Under the pieces are notes generated by a model. That model searched no databases. It saw nothing but the letters and a program-made list of their open reading frames with translations, and was not told where the DNA came from. The position numbers and the translations under genes were made by a program. Shown piece after piece: positions 23,305-35,396 of a stretch of DNA of 64,000 bases (its first letter is position 1; each line of letters begins with the position of its first letter). Origin of the DNA: Hippopus hippopus (lineage: Eukaryota > Mollusca > Bivalvia > Cardiida > Cardiidae); contig OX328107.1 of the NCBI GenBank assembly GCA_946811185.2, forward strand, positions 15,961,565 to 16,025,564, in the 5' to 3' direction.

Positions 23305-23320
23305 CCTACCTTCGTGTTGT
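22522..23320 (-). CDS. GUCY1B2: GUCY1B2-like exon 1: complete H-NOX domain
   Basis: Encodes residues 1-261. An acceptor (TTTATTTCAG) precedes 16 nt of 5-prime UTR and the ATG at 23304; the start is supported by the conserved MYG of sGC beta subunits. It contains H104 and Y133/S135/R137, then the start of the H-NOX-associated domain ([15 protein letters not shown]). It ends ...FSWFS at donor GTGAGT (22516-22521), phase 0. One unbroken 783-nt coding stretch contrasts with the other exons. Confidence 0.95.
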
Positions 23321-23416
23321 CTGAAATAAACAGGAAAAAGCTAAGTCATGGCGTTATCTCTGAACAGTTCTAAAAATTCTCTGAATATCCATGCCAGTGC
23401 TTGTATACAGGACGGT

Positions 23417-23630
23417 TAACCACGCCATTCCTAGGAGTTTTAACGACCCTGAAGAAGAAGTCTTTTGAAAACAAAGTGGGAAAAGGAGAAAATGCTGGTA
23501 ACCAGCATTTTCTCCTTTTCTCACATTGTTTTCTACTTTTTCAAAAACAATTTAACACATTTAATTTGTCGTCTGCAATTACTTTGCATTTAAAAAATTA
23601 CAAAATTTTATGTGGTAAGGAATTAAAAGC
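23417..23630. repeat. Family D element 97 bp upstream of exon 1
   Basis: gtgggaaaaggagaaaatgc / gcattttctccttttctcac around tggtaacca. It lies in the last intron of the 5-prime UTR. Confidence 0.8.
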
Positions 23631-23737
23631 GCTACGTAACTGACATGCCTGGATATCTTCAAGGGGCTGCAGGACCTTTTAAAAGACCTACACTGCTACA
23701 TGTATTTCAGGACTGTCAGAATATCTTTCAAAATATT

Positions 23738-23802
23738 GGATCTTGTAGATCTAAGATCAGACTGCACATTCGGTGCAGTCTGATCTTGATCTTGACTGTC
23801 CG
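23738..23802. repeat. Family A palindrome upstream of exon 1
   Basis: tcttgtagatctaagatcag / tgatcttgatcttgactgtc, loop attcg. Confidence 0.75.
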
Positions 23803-23943
23803 CGAAAAACAAATGCACGTAAACGAATGCCTCCATGATGTTATTGACAACAGCTTCGACTAGAAGCCAGTACTAAAGGAAAAAGAGCATAAGCTAGACT
23901 TGCTGCCAAGGCTGTTCGGATACTTCAAAAAATAAAATGATAG

Positions 23944-24002
23944 CGGTGATCAAAGATCAGACAGCACGTTCTGTGCAGTCTGATCTTGATCTTCATTGTA
24001 AA
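23944..24002. repeat. Family A palindrome
   Basis: ggtgatcaaagatcagacag / cagtctgatcttgatcttca; outer stem lost. Confidence 0.7.
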
Positions 24003-24133
24003 CAAAAGCAAGTGGATAATTGTTTCTTCTACATATAATGTACAACAGGCAGCAATGAAATGCAAGCGGTAATAGTTCCGTGGTTCTCTGTTATTGAACG
24101 AGTTCTGGAAGATTATCATAGAACATTCACAGG

Positions 24134-24237
<104 letters not shown>

Positions 24238-24438
24238 AAAGTTGGTCGAAGTTATCTTAAACTCATAAATTATTCATTTATCTCAACAGTTTTAAGATTC
24301 GTTTGCAGTGTTTCGTTTCACATGAGTATCTTCACACTATCACTACCAAATCAAACATATTACTTCTTTTTTTCATAGCTTTAAGCACAAATCCACTTCG
24401 TACGAAAAGATCTTATGACAAAGCCCAGCATCAAGAAG

Positions 24439-24503
24439 CGGACGGTGTAGATCTAAGATTAGACTGCACGTTCTGTGCAGTCTTATCTTGATCTAAACCG
24501 TCC
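24439..24503. repeat. Family A palindrome, intermediate type
   Basis: cggacggtgtagatc with gatctaaaccgtcc. It combines the outer pair of sub-type 2 with the inner pair of sub-type 1 on the left arm. Confidence 0.8.
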
Positions 24504-24698
24504 ACAATAACAACCAATGTCGCCTTAGAGAATGAAAGGGTTAGATAAGCATAAAATGGAAATTTGGGGGCATTATACTCATCAGTGGACTGGAAGAAAG
24601 TCATTACAGTATGTGGCATGTTAGTTTTCATTAGCACGTCACGAAGATCTCCGTTGAAATTGTGACAGAACTTATATCGAAAACAACACTGTTAGGCG

Positions 24699-24776
24699 CA
24701 GGGGGGGGGGGGGGGAGGAGGAAAAGAGGAAAGAGGGGGGGGAGGAGGAAAAGAGGAAAGAGGCAGGGAGGCAGGG
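24699..24776 (+). repeat. G-rich polypurine tract
   Basis: Fifteen or so consecutive G, then two copies of gaggaggaaaagaggaaaga; could form triplex or G-quadruplex structures. Confidence 0.9.
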
Positions 24777-25640
24777 CTTCAATTTTAAGCTGTCGAAAGA
24801 GATTGAGTGCACTTTCATAAACAAAAAGCAACAGTCAAACGGATCTACTTTCAGAAGGTGATGACGAATCACTCCTCTCTTCAGGAAAAATAGGTCCTTG
24901 TGGATCAATGAACAGACGCGTCAGTGTTATTTGATATGTGAAAATAACGCTAGAATTGAAAAGTTGTACAAGCCAATTACAAAAAACAAATAACTTATGA
25001 CTGAAATTGGCCTCGTTTTGCAGCTTTGATATGGCCTAGTTTATAACGACTACATCGTGGCTAAATAAGTACGAGAAACACCATCAAACCACCCCAAACC
25101 ACCCCCAAACTAGTTTCCTGTCACCTGTAACCACATGCAAAACGCTTAGATATACGATTTTATGGAAAATTGTCACAAAATAATGAATTCTATCTTAGAA
25201 AAAAATGTTGTCAGCCGTCAGATGAAAGCATTTTTAATGAAAGGTCCACTGCTAAAACCTGTTTCATAGCAAATTCCACCATCAGCTTCTATTCCTTCTT
25301 TCAATACCTTGATTTTTAAATGCGATGACTTATTAGTTTGGAGGACGTGACAAAACGTTACAAAAAGGTCTAGAGGGTGCGATCAAAATGGCGAACTATT
25401 CTCTGTTGTTCATTACTACTTGCATCCAATATTTTGTTGTATTTCTCCGAATCAGTACAAGCCTGAAAGCGTCTTGAAACAATCCGCTTGAATGACATGA
25501 AAACCTTATGACTGCTGTGTTATAAAACTGTTTTGTTTTGAAAAGGCTTTAACAGCATCATAAACATGGTTTTCACATGAACATGTAACTCTTATTGCAA
25601 GACGGAATCGAGGATCGTATTCGCCTACCATTCTGAACTG
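24777..25640. other. Intergenic, nothing recognised
   Basis: No exon, promoter motif or repeat family identified. This is a candidate place for the missing 5-prime UTR exon or promoter of the cyclase, but nothing shows it. Confidence 0.4.
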
Positions 25641-25727
25641 CATTCTTCTAAATTCAGGATGTCACACAATTTTTGATAGGTCAAATCATTTAGTTTAGCC
25701 AATCAGAAACTGCCTTTCTGTCAAATT

Positions 25728-25989
25728 TGAGCCATGCTTTGTGAAAGAGGATTTAATGTATCTGCAAAAAGTATCGACCCAGGACAACCTGTGCAGTCCG
25801 CGCAGGCTGACCTGGGTCTAAACATTGTGCTACTCGTCAATTTTGTGCAAATCAAAGGACCATTCCGCATCATGGTTCAGTCGGCTGTTTGACATGATGG
25901 ATTTTATGGGTCTATAATTATGCGACGACTTGTTTGGTATAATGCATCACAATACGCATTAACCTCCCCTTTTGCCAGAGCGTGGCTCA
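25728..25989. repeat. Family B MITE inserted in a family I palindrome
   Basis: tgagccatgctttgtg to cagagcgtggctca. The left flank is half of a CCAATCAG-type palindrome that stops at ctgtcaaat. Confidence 0.8.
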
Positions 25990-26217
25990 TTCATAAAATT
26001 TCTTGAGCACTAGAATTATAACGGAAATTATAACAGTTGGTAAATGCGAACGGGATATTATAGCATGTTGTATGTACTTTGTTCACCCCATGGCTTGTTG
26101 GCAATACACCTGCAGCTGGGTCATTATTCACCAACCATTATTTAGAAATTCTCACACTTATTCTCAAGAATTTTCTAAATTAGAAAGTAACACACAACTT
26201 CTGATTGCTGAACCAAA

Positions 26218-26460
26218 TGAGCCATGCATTTGCAAAAAGTATCGACTCATGTCAGCCTGCGCAATCCGCGCAGTCTGACATGAGTCGAAACTTTTTGCTA
26301 TTTGTAAATTTTATGCTTGTCAAAGGACCAGTCTACCTCATGATTCAGGCGTTTGTCAGTCAAAAGGGATTTTATGGATCCATAATTATGTGATGACTAG
26401 TGCTGCAGAGCTATGTATCAAGGAGTTGCATCAATCCCCCTTTTGCCAGAGCATGGCTAA
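26218..26460. repeat. Family B MITE inserted in a family I palindrome
   Basis: tgagccatgc runs straight into atttgcaaaaag, so about 20 bp of the subterminal region is deleted. The left flank is a second broken family I copy (ctgattgctgaaccaaa). Confidence 0.8.
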
Positions 26461-27463
26461 AATGGTGAGCCTGGTAAGTTTAGTTTTAAGTCTACATCCC
26501 ACGGCTATACATCTGACAACGACCAGATATTCTGTCTCGGCCAGTCAGATGTATGTTCTTGGTATACAGAATTAGGACATCATAACTGTTTAGATGCGAA
26601 CACGGTCAAAGATAGTTTTACTGGTGGCGTGAAATACAAAGTATCTGTGCAAGTAAAAAGAATTTTAACCATATACAATACAGTACAATACGTTTATTCA
26701 ATACTAAGGCCACTGGCCCATTATATATTACATATTACATTCAGAGAGTGTTTAATTACATCCAGCAGAGAGTATTGACTCGCATCACAACCAGCAATCT
26801 AGCTCTATGATCTCAGTCTATACTCCCCACACTGTCCTGATTCGGAACCAGCCTTTGAATTAAGATAACTTTCTAAATAAACAAGTGTTCAGACATACCA
26901 TTATTACAAATACAAGTACATATCATGTTTTCGCATGTTAACAATAACATCAAATCTGGTGAATAGTATAAAATATCCACAGGTAGCTGGAGATTGAACA
27001 GTATAAAAGATTTTTTTTTTTTAAGATGAAGCTTTTAGAATCAGTTAGTGAAAGATGTGGATCCTATCGTAGGTTCTGTCGGCCTGACCTTGACATTCAA
27101 AGTATGCAAAAAGCAACTTATGGATTGTCCGTGGCAGTAAAAAAGATTACCCCAATCAAACGAAAATAAAATGGTAAAGACTGTTTACGGCTGACAATAC
27201 AACCCAAACAACTATGATAACAGTAAACATCGTATAGATTTGCGAGGTGAATTTCTCAGTTAATTATTATGTCCTTTCTTTTATTGTCGTCATACGAATA
27301 CTCCTAACTGCTTTTATTGTCGTCATACGAATACTACTTTTATTGTCGTTATATTCGTTCCCGGAACTACTTTAATTGCCACAATTAGTGAATTACTACC
27401 ATAAGACAAGTATCTATGTTTCATTTCCCTGCAGTGAAAGGCGCTCTATGCGTTAATAAGTGC
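26461..27463. other. Intergenic, possible retroelement relic
   Basis: acaatacgtttattcaatac near 26690 and three copies of cttttattgtcgtcatacga-type sequence at 27275-27350. No reading frame. Confidence 0.35.
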
Positions 27464-27616
27464 TAGACACCAGCATTTTCTCCTTTTCTTACAATATTTT
27501 CTAATCTTTCAAAGACAATTCAGCCAATCAAGCTACACTGCATATGTCGTCTGCAAATGCTTTTAACATGGACAAGTCTAAAATTTTGTCGTTTGGTAAA
27601 GACTAAAGAGTTAAAT
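27464..27616. repeat. Family D half copy
   Basis: Only the second arm and tail: accagcattttctccttttc then aatgcttttaacatggacaa. Confidence 0.6.
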
Positions 27617-27826
27617 CAAACTACATGTTTCTCCGTAGCTGTGATTCTTTCCTCTCATTTTCGTCCAAGGTTTTATTCGGTAATAATATTGCTGGAACGT
27701 TGTCAGTTATTATATTGCTTGGCACAACCTCAAGGAACGTAATAACCTACCATTCTAGACATTGTTCTCATGACAAAAGTCAAACGTGCTGTCTGACCCT
27801 GAACTTTTTACTTTGAGGTTTGATAT

Positions 27827-28050
27827 TTCAAGAGAGTCTGGGCCAAACCTACAATCATCTCGTGGTGTGCGTGAGGAACCATAGGGTCCCAAGTTCGGCA
27901 GCCGGGAGTGGGTGTTAACTTTGGGATTTTTCATTGGCCCACACATTCGGCGCGAATACTGGTGTAGTTCCCAGAATCGAGAGAGATTAGTATAAGTCAG
28001 TGTAAGAACTTGTTTCTCAATCGATGTAAAACAAATATATTTAAACTAAA
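27827..28050 (+). repeat. tRNA-derived SINE, copy 2
   Basis: Same tail as the intron 9 copy (ttggcccacacattcggcgc, then cgagagagattagtataag, ending tcaatcgatgtaaaacaaat), in the opposite orientation. The tRNA-like head is degenerate. Confidence 0.6.
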
Positions 28051-28307
28051 CTTAACATACAACCAGTTTACTTTAAATACAATAAAATTATTTCGAAACA
28101 TCTGGCTTCTTTCCCAAATGAACTAAGTGGAAAATAATCCTATTCCAGGGCTGAGGATGTGAGTGAAACATTCTCACCAAGTCTCTAATATAGTTTTAGA
28201 CAAAACAGAAATCGAAACCCATCCTCTCCCCATTACAAGCCTCTGAATTACCTACCGAGAAACCATTGCCCCTTGATCATCTACCATTATTGAGCACATT
28301 CTTAGTC

Positions 28308-28436
28308 GTGTTCTCAGTAACTTTTCTAAATTTGAAAGTAACACAACTTCTGATTGGCTAAACCATTTGGTTTAGCCAATCAGAAGTTGTGCTATTTTCA
28401 AATTCAGAAAAATCAAGGAGAATTAGGATTAAGAAT
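28308..28436. repeat. Family I palindrome, best copy
   Basis: cttctgattggctaaaccat / ttggtttagccaatcagaag. It lies directly beside the membrane-protein fragment at 28445. Confidence 0.7.
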
Positions 28437-28444
28437 ATTCTTAC

Positions 28445-28737
28445 GAACCCAGGGCCTGTTATCATCAATCATTCCAACTGACATTCTTTGTCTAATTTGC
28501 ATAGTGAGGTTGTCTCGTATGGTGTTTAACACCGTTTTCAACTTTATTTCGGTTGTATCACAGCGACCAGTGAACCTTTCCATGGTTTCCTGGAGTTTCT
28601 TGTAACCAGTACTTCGCGCAATATTCTTCCACAGCCACTGGCTGCTTTCCCACATAACCATCGTCGAAACAATGATCAGCGGTAAGAGAGGAATGAATCC
28701 TGTCGCAATGACTGTCATAAATCCTCGGAAAGAAATT
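28445..28737 (-). pseudogene. Exon-like fragment of an unidentified membrane protein, best-preserved copy
   Basis: Open frame of about 98 codons. A hydrophobic helix (RGFMTVIATGFIPLLPLIIV) is followed by MWESSQWLWKNIARSTGYKK and a polar helix-like segment. It ends at a possible donor GTAAGA (28439-28444). I do not recognise the family. Related but broken copies at 29041-29232, 56700-56925 and 18755-18925 keep the W(E)SSQWL core, so this is a repeated exon or a spread gene fragment. Whether this copy is a live exon cannot be told from the sequence. Confidence 0.4.
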
Positions 28738-28929
28738 GACCAAGCTGTCTAATTTTCAAGTATTTTTCTTAATTTCAAACTAACGCAAATTCTGATTGGG
28801 TAAGCCAATCTAATTCTAGCAAAAGACTAAGAATAAAATTCAGAATAACTGGTAAGTGGTTGGTACGTACGTATGGTAAATATGGACCACGGGCCTCACT
28901 GATGCTTTGAGTAAAATTCTGCAAATAAG

Positions 28930-29040
28930 GGAGGGGGGGGGGCTTAGACAAAGAAGTTAAAGTTTTCCTTCGTCTATTCGTTCGTTCGTTCGTCCGTCCG
29001 TCCGTACGTACGTAGTATCGCTCGCTCGCTCGCACGCTAG
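28930..29040 (+). repeat. Tetranucleotide mosaic
   Basis: (TTCG), (TCCG), (TACG) and (CTCG) runs in series; frames through it are artefacts. Confidence 0.85.
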
Positions 29041-29232
29041 CTTTTTTAACGCCGTTTCTAACAACATTTCATTAATATCGCGTTGACAGTTCCGCCTTTC
29101 CAATTGCTTCTGGAATTTCTTTTATCAGCTCTTCGCACAACATTCTTTCCAAGCCATTGACTGCTTTCCCAAGTCAACACAATCTGAGCGATGTAAATCC
29201 TATCGCAAAGACCGTCATAAATCCTCGAAAAA
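29041..29232 (-). pseudogene. Decayed copy of the WESSQWL membrane-protein fragment
   Basis: It starts FRGFMTVFAIGFTSL in one frame, then needs a shift to read LTWESSQWLGKNVVRRADKR. The frameshift and later stops mark it as non-functional. It lies about 200 bp from the better copy at 28445-28737, in the same orientation. Confidence 0.4.
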
Positions 29233-29429
29233 GTTGGCCGAGGTGTACCCATGCATTACAACAACCGAATTACTAGCCCTACAAGAAAGTCTGAATTTGG
29301 TCTACACCCACCGAAAAAAACACTTAACTTTTATCCTGCCTAAAAAGTTAAATAGAACTTTCAAGCCAATAGTAAAAACCCGAATGATGTTATTTCAAAA
29401 TTATTTTTGGAGAAAAATATCTCCTTATT

Positions 29430-29495
29430 GGACAGTGTTAGATCCAAGATCAGTATGCACGTTCTGTGCAGTCTAATCTTGATCTACATAGTCCG
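29430..29495. repeat. Family A palindrome
   Basis: ggacagtgttagatccaaga / tcttgatctacatagtccgc, with the usual flank aaaaggtcagtgag. Confidence 0.8.
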
Positions 29496-29544
29496 CAAAA
29501 GGTCAGTGAGTTTCGCTTCGCAGCTTAAGGGTTAAAGTCGGGTG

Positions 29545-29674
29545 GTGTAGGACAAGACTGGGAAAAGGAGAAAATGCTCGTTACCACCATTTTCTCACCT
29601 TTTCCACAATGTCTTTAAAAAGTATCTTTCCAAGATCATGAAAACGCGGAATTGTGTGCCGTTAAGAGTTTTAA
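29545..29674. repeat. Family D element
   Basis: ctgggaaaaggagaaaatgc / ccattttctcaccttttcca; centre tcgttacca. Confidence 0.7.
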
Positions 29675-30299
29675 TAACTCGGATTGCGGTATTTCGGTTT
29701 TATTACAGACAACAAGAATATTTCTTGCTCTCTAGAGGTTTGAAAGTACTGTAACATATTGAAAAACCCATTTGGCTATTCTAAGAACTACTTATTCCCT
29801 TTTTTAACAATCGATTATACAATACAGTAGAGAATTCTGATTAACAAAATTATTTTTCTAATATACGTGAAATATTGAAAAACTAGACGAACAGTAATTG
29901 TACTCTGATATCAATTATCATTCTCCGCAAAGTTGGGTTCAGAGCTGTTGGGGCCAAAGTATCGAAACACCTTGAGAACGAAGAAGCAACATCTTTGAAA
30001 CGCACGGACACGCGAAATACGTACTATGATTGCACTTGTCGATAATCTTATATAAGATTGACCAGAAGATCGTGCTTGAAAAAGTTTATTGGTTCCTAAG
30101 CTCTTAATAAATGACCCGAGATGTCTGTTCACTATAAGAGTAAAAAAAGTCCATTACAATCTGATACTTTTCGCTATTACGCACCGGAAGTATTCCCATT
30201 ACCAAGGCAACAATCCTAATTTCTGGGACTATTTGTTCAAAATAAGCGGATGACAGCGTTCGTCAAACTGAGTTGCTTTTAATGGTCTTAGTTAACGCA

Positions 30300-30509
30300 C
30301 CCGTGCTTACGACCCTGTGGAAAAATAATTTTGAAAACATGATGGGAAAAGGAGGAAATGCTGGTAACCAGCATTTCCTCCTTTTTCCCACTATGTTTTT
30401 CACCTGTTCAAAAAGAAGCACAAACAATTTGAGCCAGATTTAATTTGTCGTCTGTAAATGCTTTCAAAATGAAAAATTCTAAAATTCATTTGTCTGGTAA
30501 AGAGTTAAT
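30300..30509. repeat. Family D element with paired G/C change
   Basis: aaaggaggaaatgctggtaa is mirrored by ccagcatttcctcctttttc; consensus is ggagaaaatg / cattttctcc. Confidence 0.8.
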
Positions 30510-31043
30510 GTTCTGGCGCTAAAAACAGGTCTTCTAGTTTATTAAGTAAATGGCCGCGACACGTACTGGCTGATGTTTTAATTGCCTTTAATGGGAGTTC
30601 AAGTTCACGAACATATCCTGTTTTTTTTTTTGAAAGGTCAAGGTCACCATCATGGTCAATTCAAGGTGAAAATCTCTCAATTTGCACATTATCCGCCTAC
30701 AGGCGTCATTTTTTCGAGTTACACTCCACTTTTGTAAAGCATAGTTACAACAGGAAAGATGCTGGACGGGAGCAATTTTTTTCTTGTATTGGCTGCGACC
30801 GCTGGTCCTACTGCGATTTACTGTAAGCACCATAAACTCTTTCTTTAAGCATTACTAGAAATAAGCACGTTATTTTTTCTTAGCCACATTCTGTTTCCAG
30901 CAAAGAAATACAAGTAGGTGCACAGCGGCCAAAGTCAAATGAATTCCTTCACAAAGACTAATCAGTTCTGTGGAAAAAGGAATTGTAGAACTTGAAATTC
31001 GTAATCCCAAGAAAACTTAGGCTCGGTTTTATGAAACAATTAC

Positions 31044-31388
31044 AGCTTCTTATTTTGCTCGAATCCGCTAAAAAGATATTATTTTTCAACTTAAATTGCA
31101 TTCTCAATTTGAGAGGCATCCCTGTAACATTAAAAGACTTAAAAGTAACGGTCTTAATTCCTGGGTTGACGCAACCTTTCAGTCTCAACTCAGCAAAATA
31201 ATAGACATAAGTCTTTTCGCTGAGTCCATTTTTTTTTTGCTGAGCCGAGTCTGAAACGATGTTTCAACTAAGTATTTTAGATCGTTATTAAACTCTGTTA
31301 ATCTTCGTAAAATGCATCTCAAATAATGAACTCAACTAAAATCAGACAATGAGTCCGTCTGCGGATTTGAGCAAAACAAGAGACTTAC
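31044..31388. repeat. Family H inverted-repeat element, copy 1
   Basis: cttattttgctcgaatccgc opposite tgcggatttgagcaaaacaa; the interior has an agactcaactcagcaaaat motif. Confidence 0.6.
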
Positions 31389-31424
31389 GTTTTTTTTTAC
31401 TCTCCATAAAACCTGAACTTGGTT

Positions 31425-31480
31425 TTAGCAATACGCGCAACACGTTCCCCACTGAGCTACCGGAAGTGGACCTTTAGTCA
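31425..31480 (-). repeat. tRNA-like A-box fragment
   Basis: Minus strand ccggtagctcagtggggaac resembles a tRNA 5-prime half; the B box is weak (aaccaagttcagg). Confidence 0.35.
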
Positions 31481-31515
31481 CTTTTAGCGCCGGTATTTAC
31501 ATGGCAAAACTGCCT

Positions 31516-31737
31516 GACTCTTTACCAAACTACAAAATTTTGTACCCCACCAAATTGAAATCATTTACAAATAACAACTGCAGGCTCAAACGATGATTCC
31601 TTGCTTTGACAAGGTAGAAAACATTGTGGGAAAAGGAGAAAATGCTGGTTACCAGCATTTTCTCCTTTTCCAACGATGTTTTCAAAAGTTTTCTTCTTGG
31701 GGGTCGTTACGACTCCAGATTGTGTGGTAACAGGTCA
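31516..31737. repeat. Family D element
   Basis: Consensus centre; gtgggaaaaggagaaaatgc / gcattttctccttttccaac; terminus gactctttaccaaactacaa. Confidence 0.8.
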
Positions 31738-31959
31738 ATTAGGTCAGTTTCACCGGAACCAAACAATGTCAAAAGCACAGTTACTCTACACATCCTTTTG
31801 TTATTATTGTTGTTGTTTTAGCCGACAGACCTGTACCTTGCTGTAGAAGCTACCGTATGAAACATGTCGTCTCGTCTATACAATCTTACATCTTCTAGCA
31901 GCAAAAACCGCGCCCAAATTGATACGCTAGCTTATAAAGACATGCATCATAAGCAATAA

Positions 31960-32597
31960 ACAAGATAGCCGTGATGACCCTGCATCACAAGCAATATCGT
32001 TAGTACAAAACATACAGCTCTAGGCCAAAACTTGTAAACCCCGGGCCGGGACCAATTTTATACCCAGGACTATAGTTTGAGAAAACCTTTTAGAGGTCCA
32101 TTAGATGAAGCTACATGCCAAATTTGGTAAACCTAGGCCTTATAGTTTAGAACCAGATAATTTTCAGAATTTTCAATATATTAGCCCATGTGAAACTTGT
32201 TAACCCCGGAGAGGGGCCGATTTGGACCCCAGGGCTTTGATTTGAAAAAAAAAAAAAATGGTTGAGGTCTATTAGATGAAGCTACCTACCAAATTTGGTC
32301 GCCCTAGGCGTTATGGTCTCGGACAAGAAGACTTTCGAAGATTTTCGATATTTTTCAGTTTTGTTGCCATAGCAACCAGAGTTTTTATAGAAATCAAAAT
32401 CTTTCAGAAAAATTCTGAAGAGGACTATGGCAGGATCATTTCTGTGAAGTTTGGTCAAAACTGGAGGGGTAGTTTCAGAGAAGAAGTTTGAAATAAAAGT
32501 TAACTCAAGGACGCCTGGACGGACGCACGCATGCACGGATGTACGACGGACATTGGGCCATGACATAAGCTCGCTGGCCTTCCGCCAGTGGGGCTTA
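31960..32597 (+). mobile_element. Helitron-like repeat, copy G1
   Basis: Diverged start (agccgtgatgaccctgc). The core has units with gaagctacatgccaaatttg and cctaggccttatag; then ggacgga/acgcacg-rich sequence and a 3-prime hairpin region (ggccttccgccagtgggg). Same core type as 60551-61607. Confidence 0.55.
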
Positions 32598-32907
32598 ATC
32601 CTGCTCATACTATCAGGAAATTTCAAGGACATGTATTACAACTGATAAACAGCTTATCTTTCGTTCCTCCGTATCATTGCCAAATCCACAAATCTGCTTT
32701 TTCGGGACTTTCAGTCCGTTGATTGTCTATATACCGGCTTCGCATTGATCACCAAGGTCAACGTGTATATATCTGCACTATTCCATTCTGTTCTGTAAAG
32801 CTAATGAACAGACAAACAACGTGAACCCAATGAGGTTATAACGATATACTTCAAACCTTTTATAATTAACTTAATGAACCTAACAAATTGGTTGACACTT
32901 CTTTACC

Positions 32908-33165
32908 CTTAACCAAACAATCCCATGTTTTAACAACACCCCAAGAACAAAGGCTTTTGTAAACATTGTGGGCTAAGAAAAAAATGTTGGTTACCAGCAT
33001 TGTCTCAGTCCTTTTCCGCAAGGTTTTCAATTGTTCCAGGGACAAATGGCATCATTTGAGTGACATTTCATTAGCATGTCTGGAGACGCGTTCATTCTGA
33101 ACGAGTCAAAAGTATTGTCTTCTGTAAATGCTTGGAATATGGACGCGTCTAAAATTTTGTGATCT
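32908..33165. repeat. Family D element, diverged
   Basis: gggctaagaaaaaaatgttg / cagcattgtctcagtccttt; tails tctttacccttaacc and gtctaaaattttgtgatctg. Confidence 0.65.
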
Positions 33166-33468
33166 GATATAAGGAAAAATTGACCTTTAAAAATACGTTC
33201 GCGTTTGATTTGCCTTTCATTAAATCGTAACATTTTTATAATCGTCATTTAGTTTTTGAAAGCATTCGCAGACGACAGGATAAATTTGACTTAAACAAGG
33301 GCAAAAGAAAACATTGAGAGAATAGGAGAACTTTAACAGCTTATAGCGTTCGCTCCAATCCTTTACATGCAGCTAGATGTATTAGAATATAATTATACGT
33401 GTAAACATTACACTACATAAAATATGTTTAAACTACATACTAAGTCCTGTTACACACACACAAAAATC

Positions 33469-33812
33469 TTAAGTCTCTTATTTTGCTCAAATCCACTGAC
33501 GGACTCAGTTTCTGACTTAAGTTGACATAGCAGATGCATTTTACTAAAACTAACAGACTTTTAGTAACGTTCTCAAATCCTGAATTGATTCAATGTTTCA
33601 AACTCAACTAAGGAAAATAATGAACTTAACTCTATATTAAAAGACTTACGTCTTTTTATTTTGCGGGGTTGAGTCTGAAACATTGTGTCAACTCGGAAGC
33701 TGAGAACGTTACTAAAGTCTGTAAATACTAGTGACGTGCTTCTCAAACAACGAACTCAACTTAAGCCAGAAACTGAGTCCATCAGTAGATTTGAGCGAAG
33801 TAGGAGACTTAA
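33469..33812. repeat. Family H inverted-repeat element, copy 2
   Basis: agtctcttattttgctcaaa opposite tttgagcgaagtaggagact; arms of about 75 bp. Confidence 0.65.
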
Positions 33813-34189
33813 GATTTTTCGTGAACCCGGACCCAGGTTCATACGATGTTTCAAAAGCTCTCTTACTCAATGTCGCAAAAACACGGGATTGCTTCATGAT
33901 TAGCTAAATAGCTTAACAAGCTGGTAGACACGTTTTAAAAAACCTTGTAATAGAGATACACGTTTGTCTCGCAATCAACGTCATTTATAACAACTAACAA
34001 GGTCAAGATGATTATGACATTTGCATCTTTCCAAATGAACCAACGATGGTAAGACACGTGACATAAACTCATTACCTTAATAACTCTTTCACAATCAAAT
34101 ATATGTACATTAACACGCCAGGCCTATCTCGGCGGCTGAAAAATAATCTACTTCGACTCAGACAGATCTTACCAGGTAGACTAAACTAG

Positions 34190-34255
34190 CGGACGGTATA
34201 AGTCCAAAATCAGACTGCACATTTTGTGCAGTCTGATTTTAATCTATACCGCCTG
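34190..34255. repeat. Family A palindrome, sub-type 2
   Basis: cggacggtataagtccaaaa / tgattttaatctataccgcc. Another arm-matched change appears here: tccaaaat opposite attttaat. Confidence 0.8.
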
Positions 34256-34445
34256 CCAAAGACCCTGATTTCACGTATGGCTCTGAAAGGTTTATTAAAA
34301 CCTGCAGCAGCCCACCATTTACAGAAGATGATGACCTTTCAGATCACGCCCTCTTTTGCCAAGCGTCAAACTGAAATACTATAAGGATTGTTGTTTGCGC
34401 ATGTCATATTCTTCGAAGATTAGACCTGTCTGCTATGACCCGTCA

Positions 34446-35396
34446 CTATCTTGTACAGGACAAATATTAATACGCGGTGTGTAAACTTAAACTAAGCCGC
34501 TAAAAAGTAGCAATGTAGAAAATGGCTATAAACAATACTTCTTGAAAAAAAAACCAAGCCTGTTTTTTGCTCCAAATGTCTGACTAAATTCTGAACCATT
34601 ACAGCTATCCAAGCTGACTTTTGACCCACTTCTTGATACAAGTCTCGAGTGTATGAAGGTTAGTTTGTGATTGTTTAAAAATGTTGATATACTTGTTCAC
34701 TCTGCGGGTCTCTGTGGGCCTCTTTGTGGACATATTTGCGAGCCCATAACGACACCAATACACAAGGATTGCTACCTTTTATTTGGTAACTTTATGCGTG
34801 TCCATATAACCCATTACAGTACAGTCTACAAGTATTTTTCAGAAACATCGTTTTCTGAAAAACTGCTCCTTTCCGAACAATAAGTATGGTTTACATCTAA
34901 CCTAGAAAACTATCATCTCGTATCCAATTGAAAATTTCACTTTTCAGCCATATGTAAAACAATCAGATATCGAAATTTAAGCCTTGAAATAATTGCATAT
35001 GCAAACATAGCTGGAAAAGATGGGACGGCTCATTGCAGACAATGTATCCTTCAGTCAAAACCATAAAAAATCTGTAGGAAATTTTCAGACCCGAGATTTT
35101 ACATTGTCAAGAAAAGTAAGAAAAAGTGTGGCGCGGGGACGGAGTCGGGGCGTTTGTTCACTATGATGTGAGGATGTTTTGGCCAGCGGACGTCTTGGCT
35201 CGTATTTTTTTCTCTCTCTCAAAACTTTGTAACCTTGAAATCATTTGGACTTGAGCTTATCATAAAAAGCTGCTAAAAAATGCATATTTGAACCAGTCCG
35301 TCCATTTTAAGAACTAATTTTACAAATTAATAACTTTCCTTTGACTTTATGAGAATCTACAAACTTTGTGTGAACCAGCCATAACTTTATAGTATT
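34446..35396. other. Intergenic, nothing recognised
   Basis: A short GC-rich patch (gtggcgcggggacggagtcg) near 35130 stands out but has no coding or splice signature. Confidence 0.4.

Noticed and set aside
31624..31821. Recurrent peptide [10 protein letters not shown] seen in several frames
   Set aside because: It is the translation of the family D centre (aaaatgctggttaccagcattttc) and not a protein motif.
35100..35200. GC-rich patch as a CpG-island promoter
   Set aside because: Only about 60 bp, without a neighbouring exon or TATA/initiator context.
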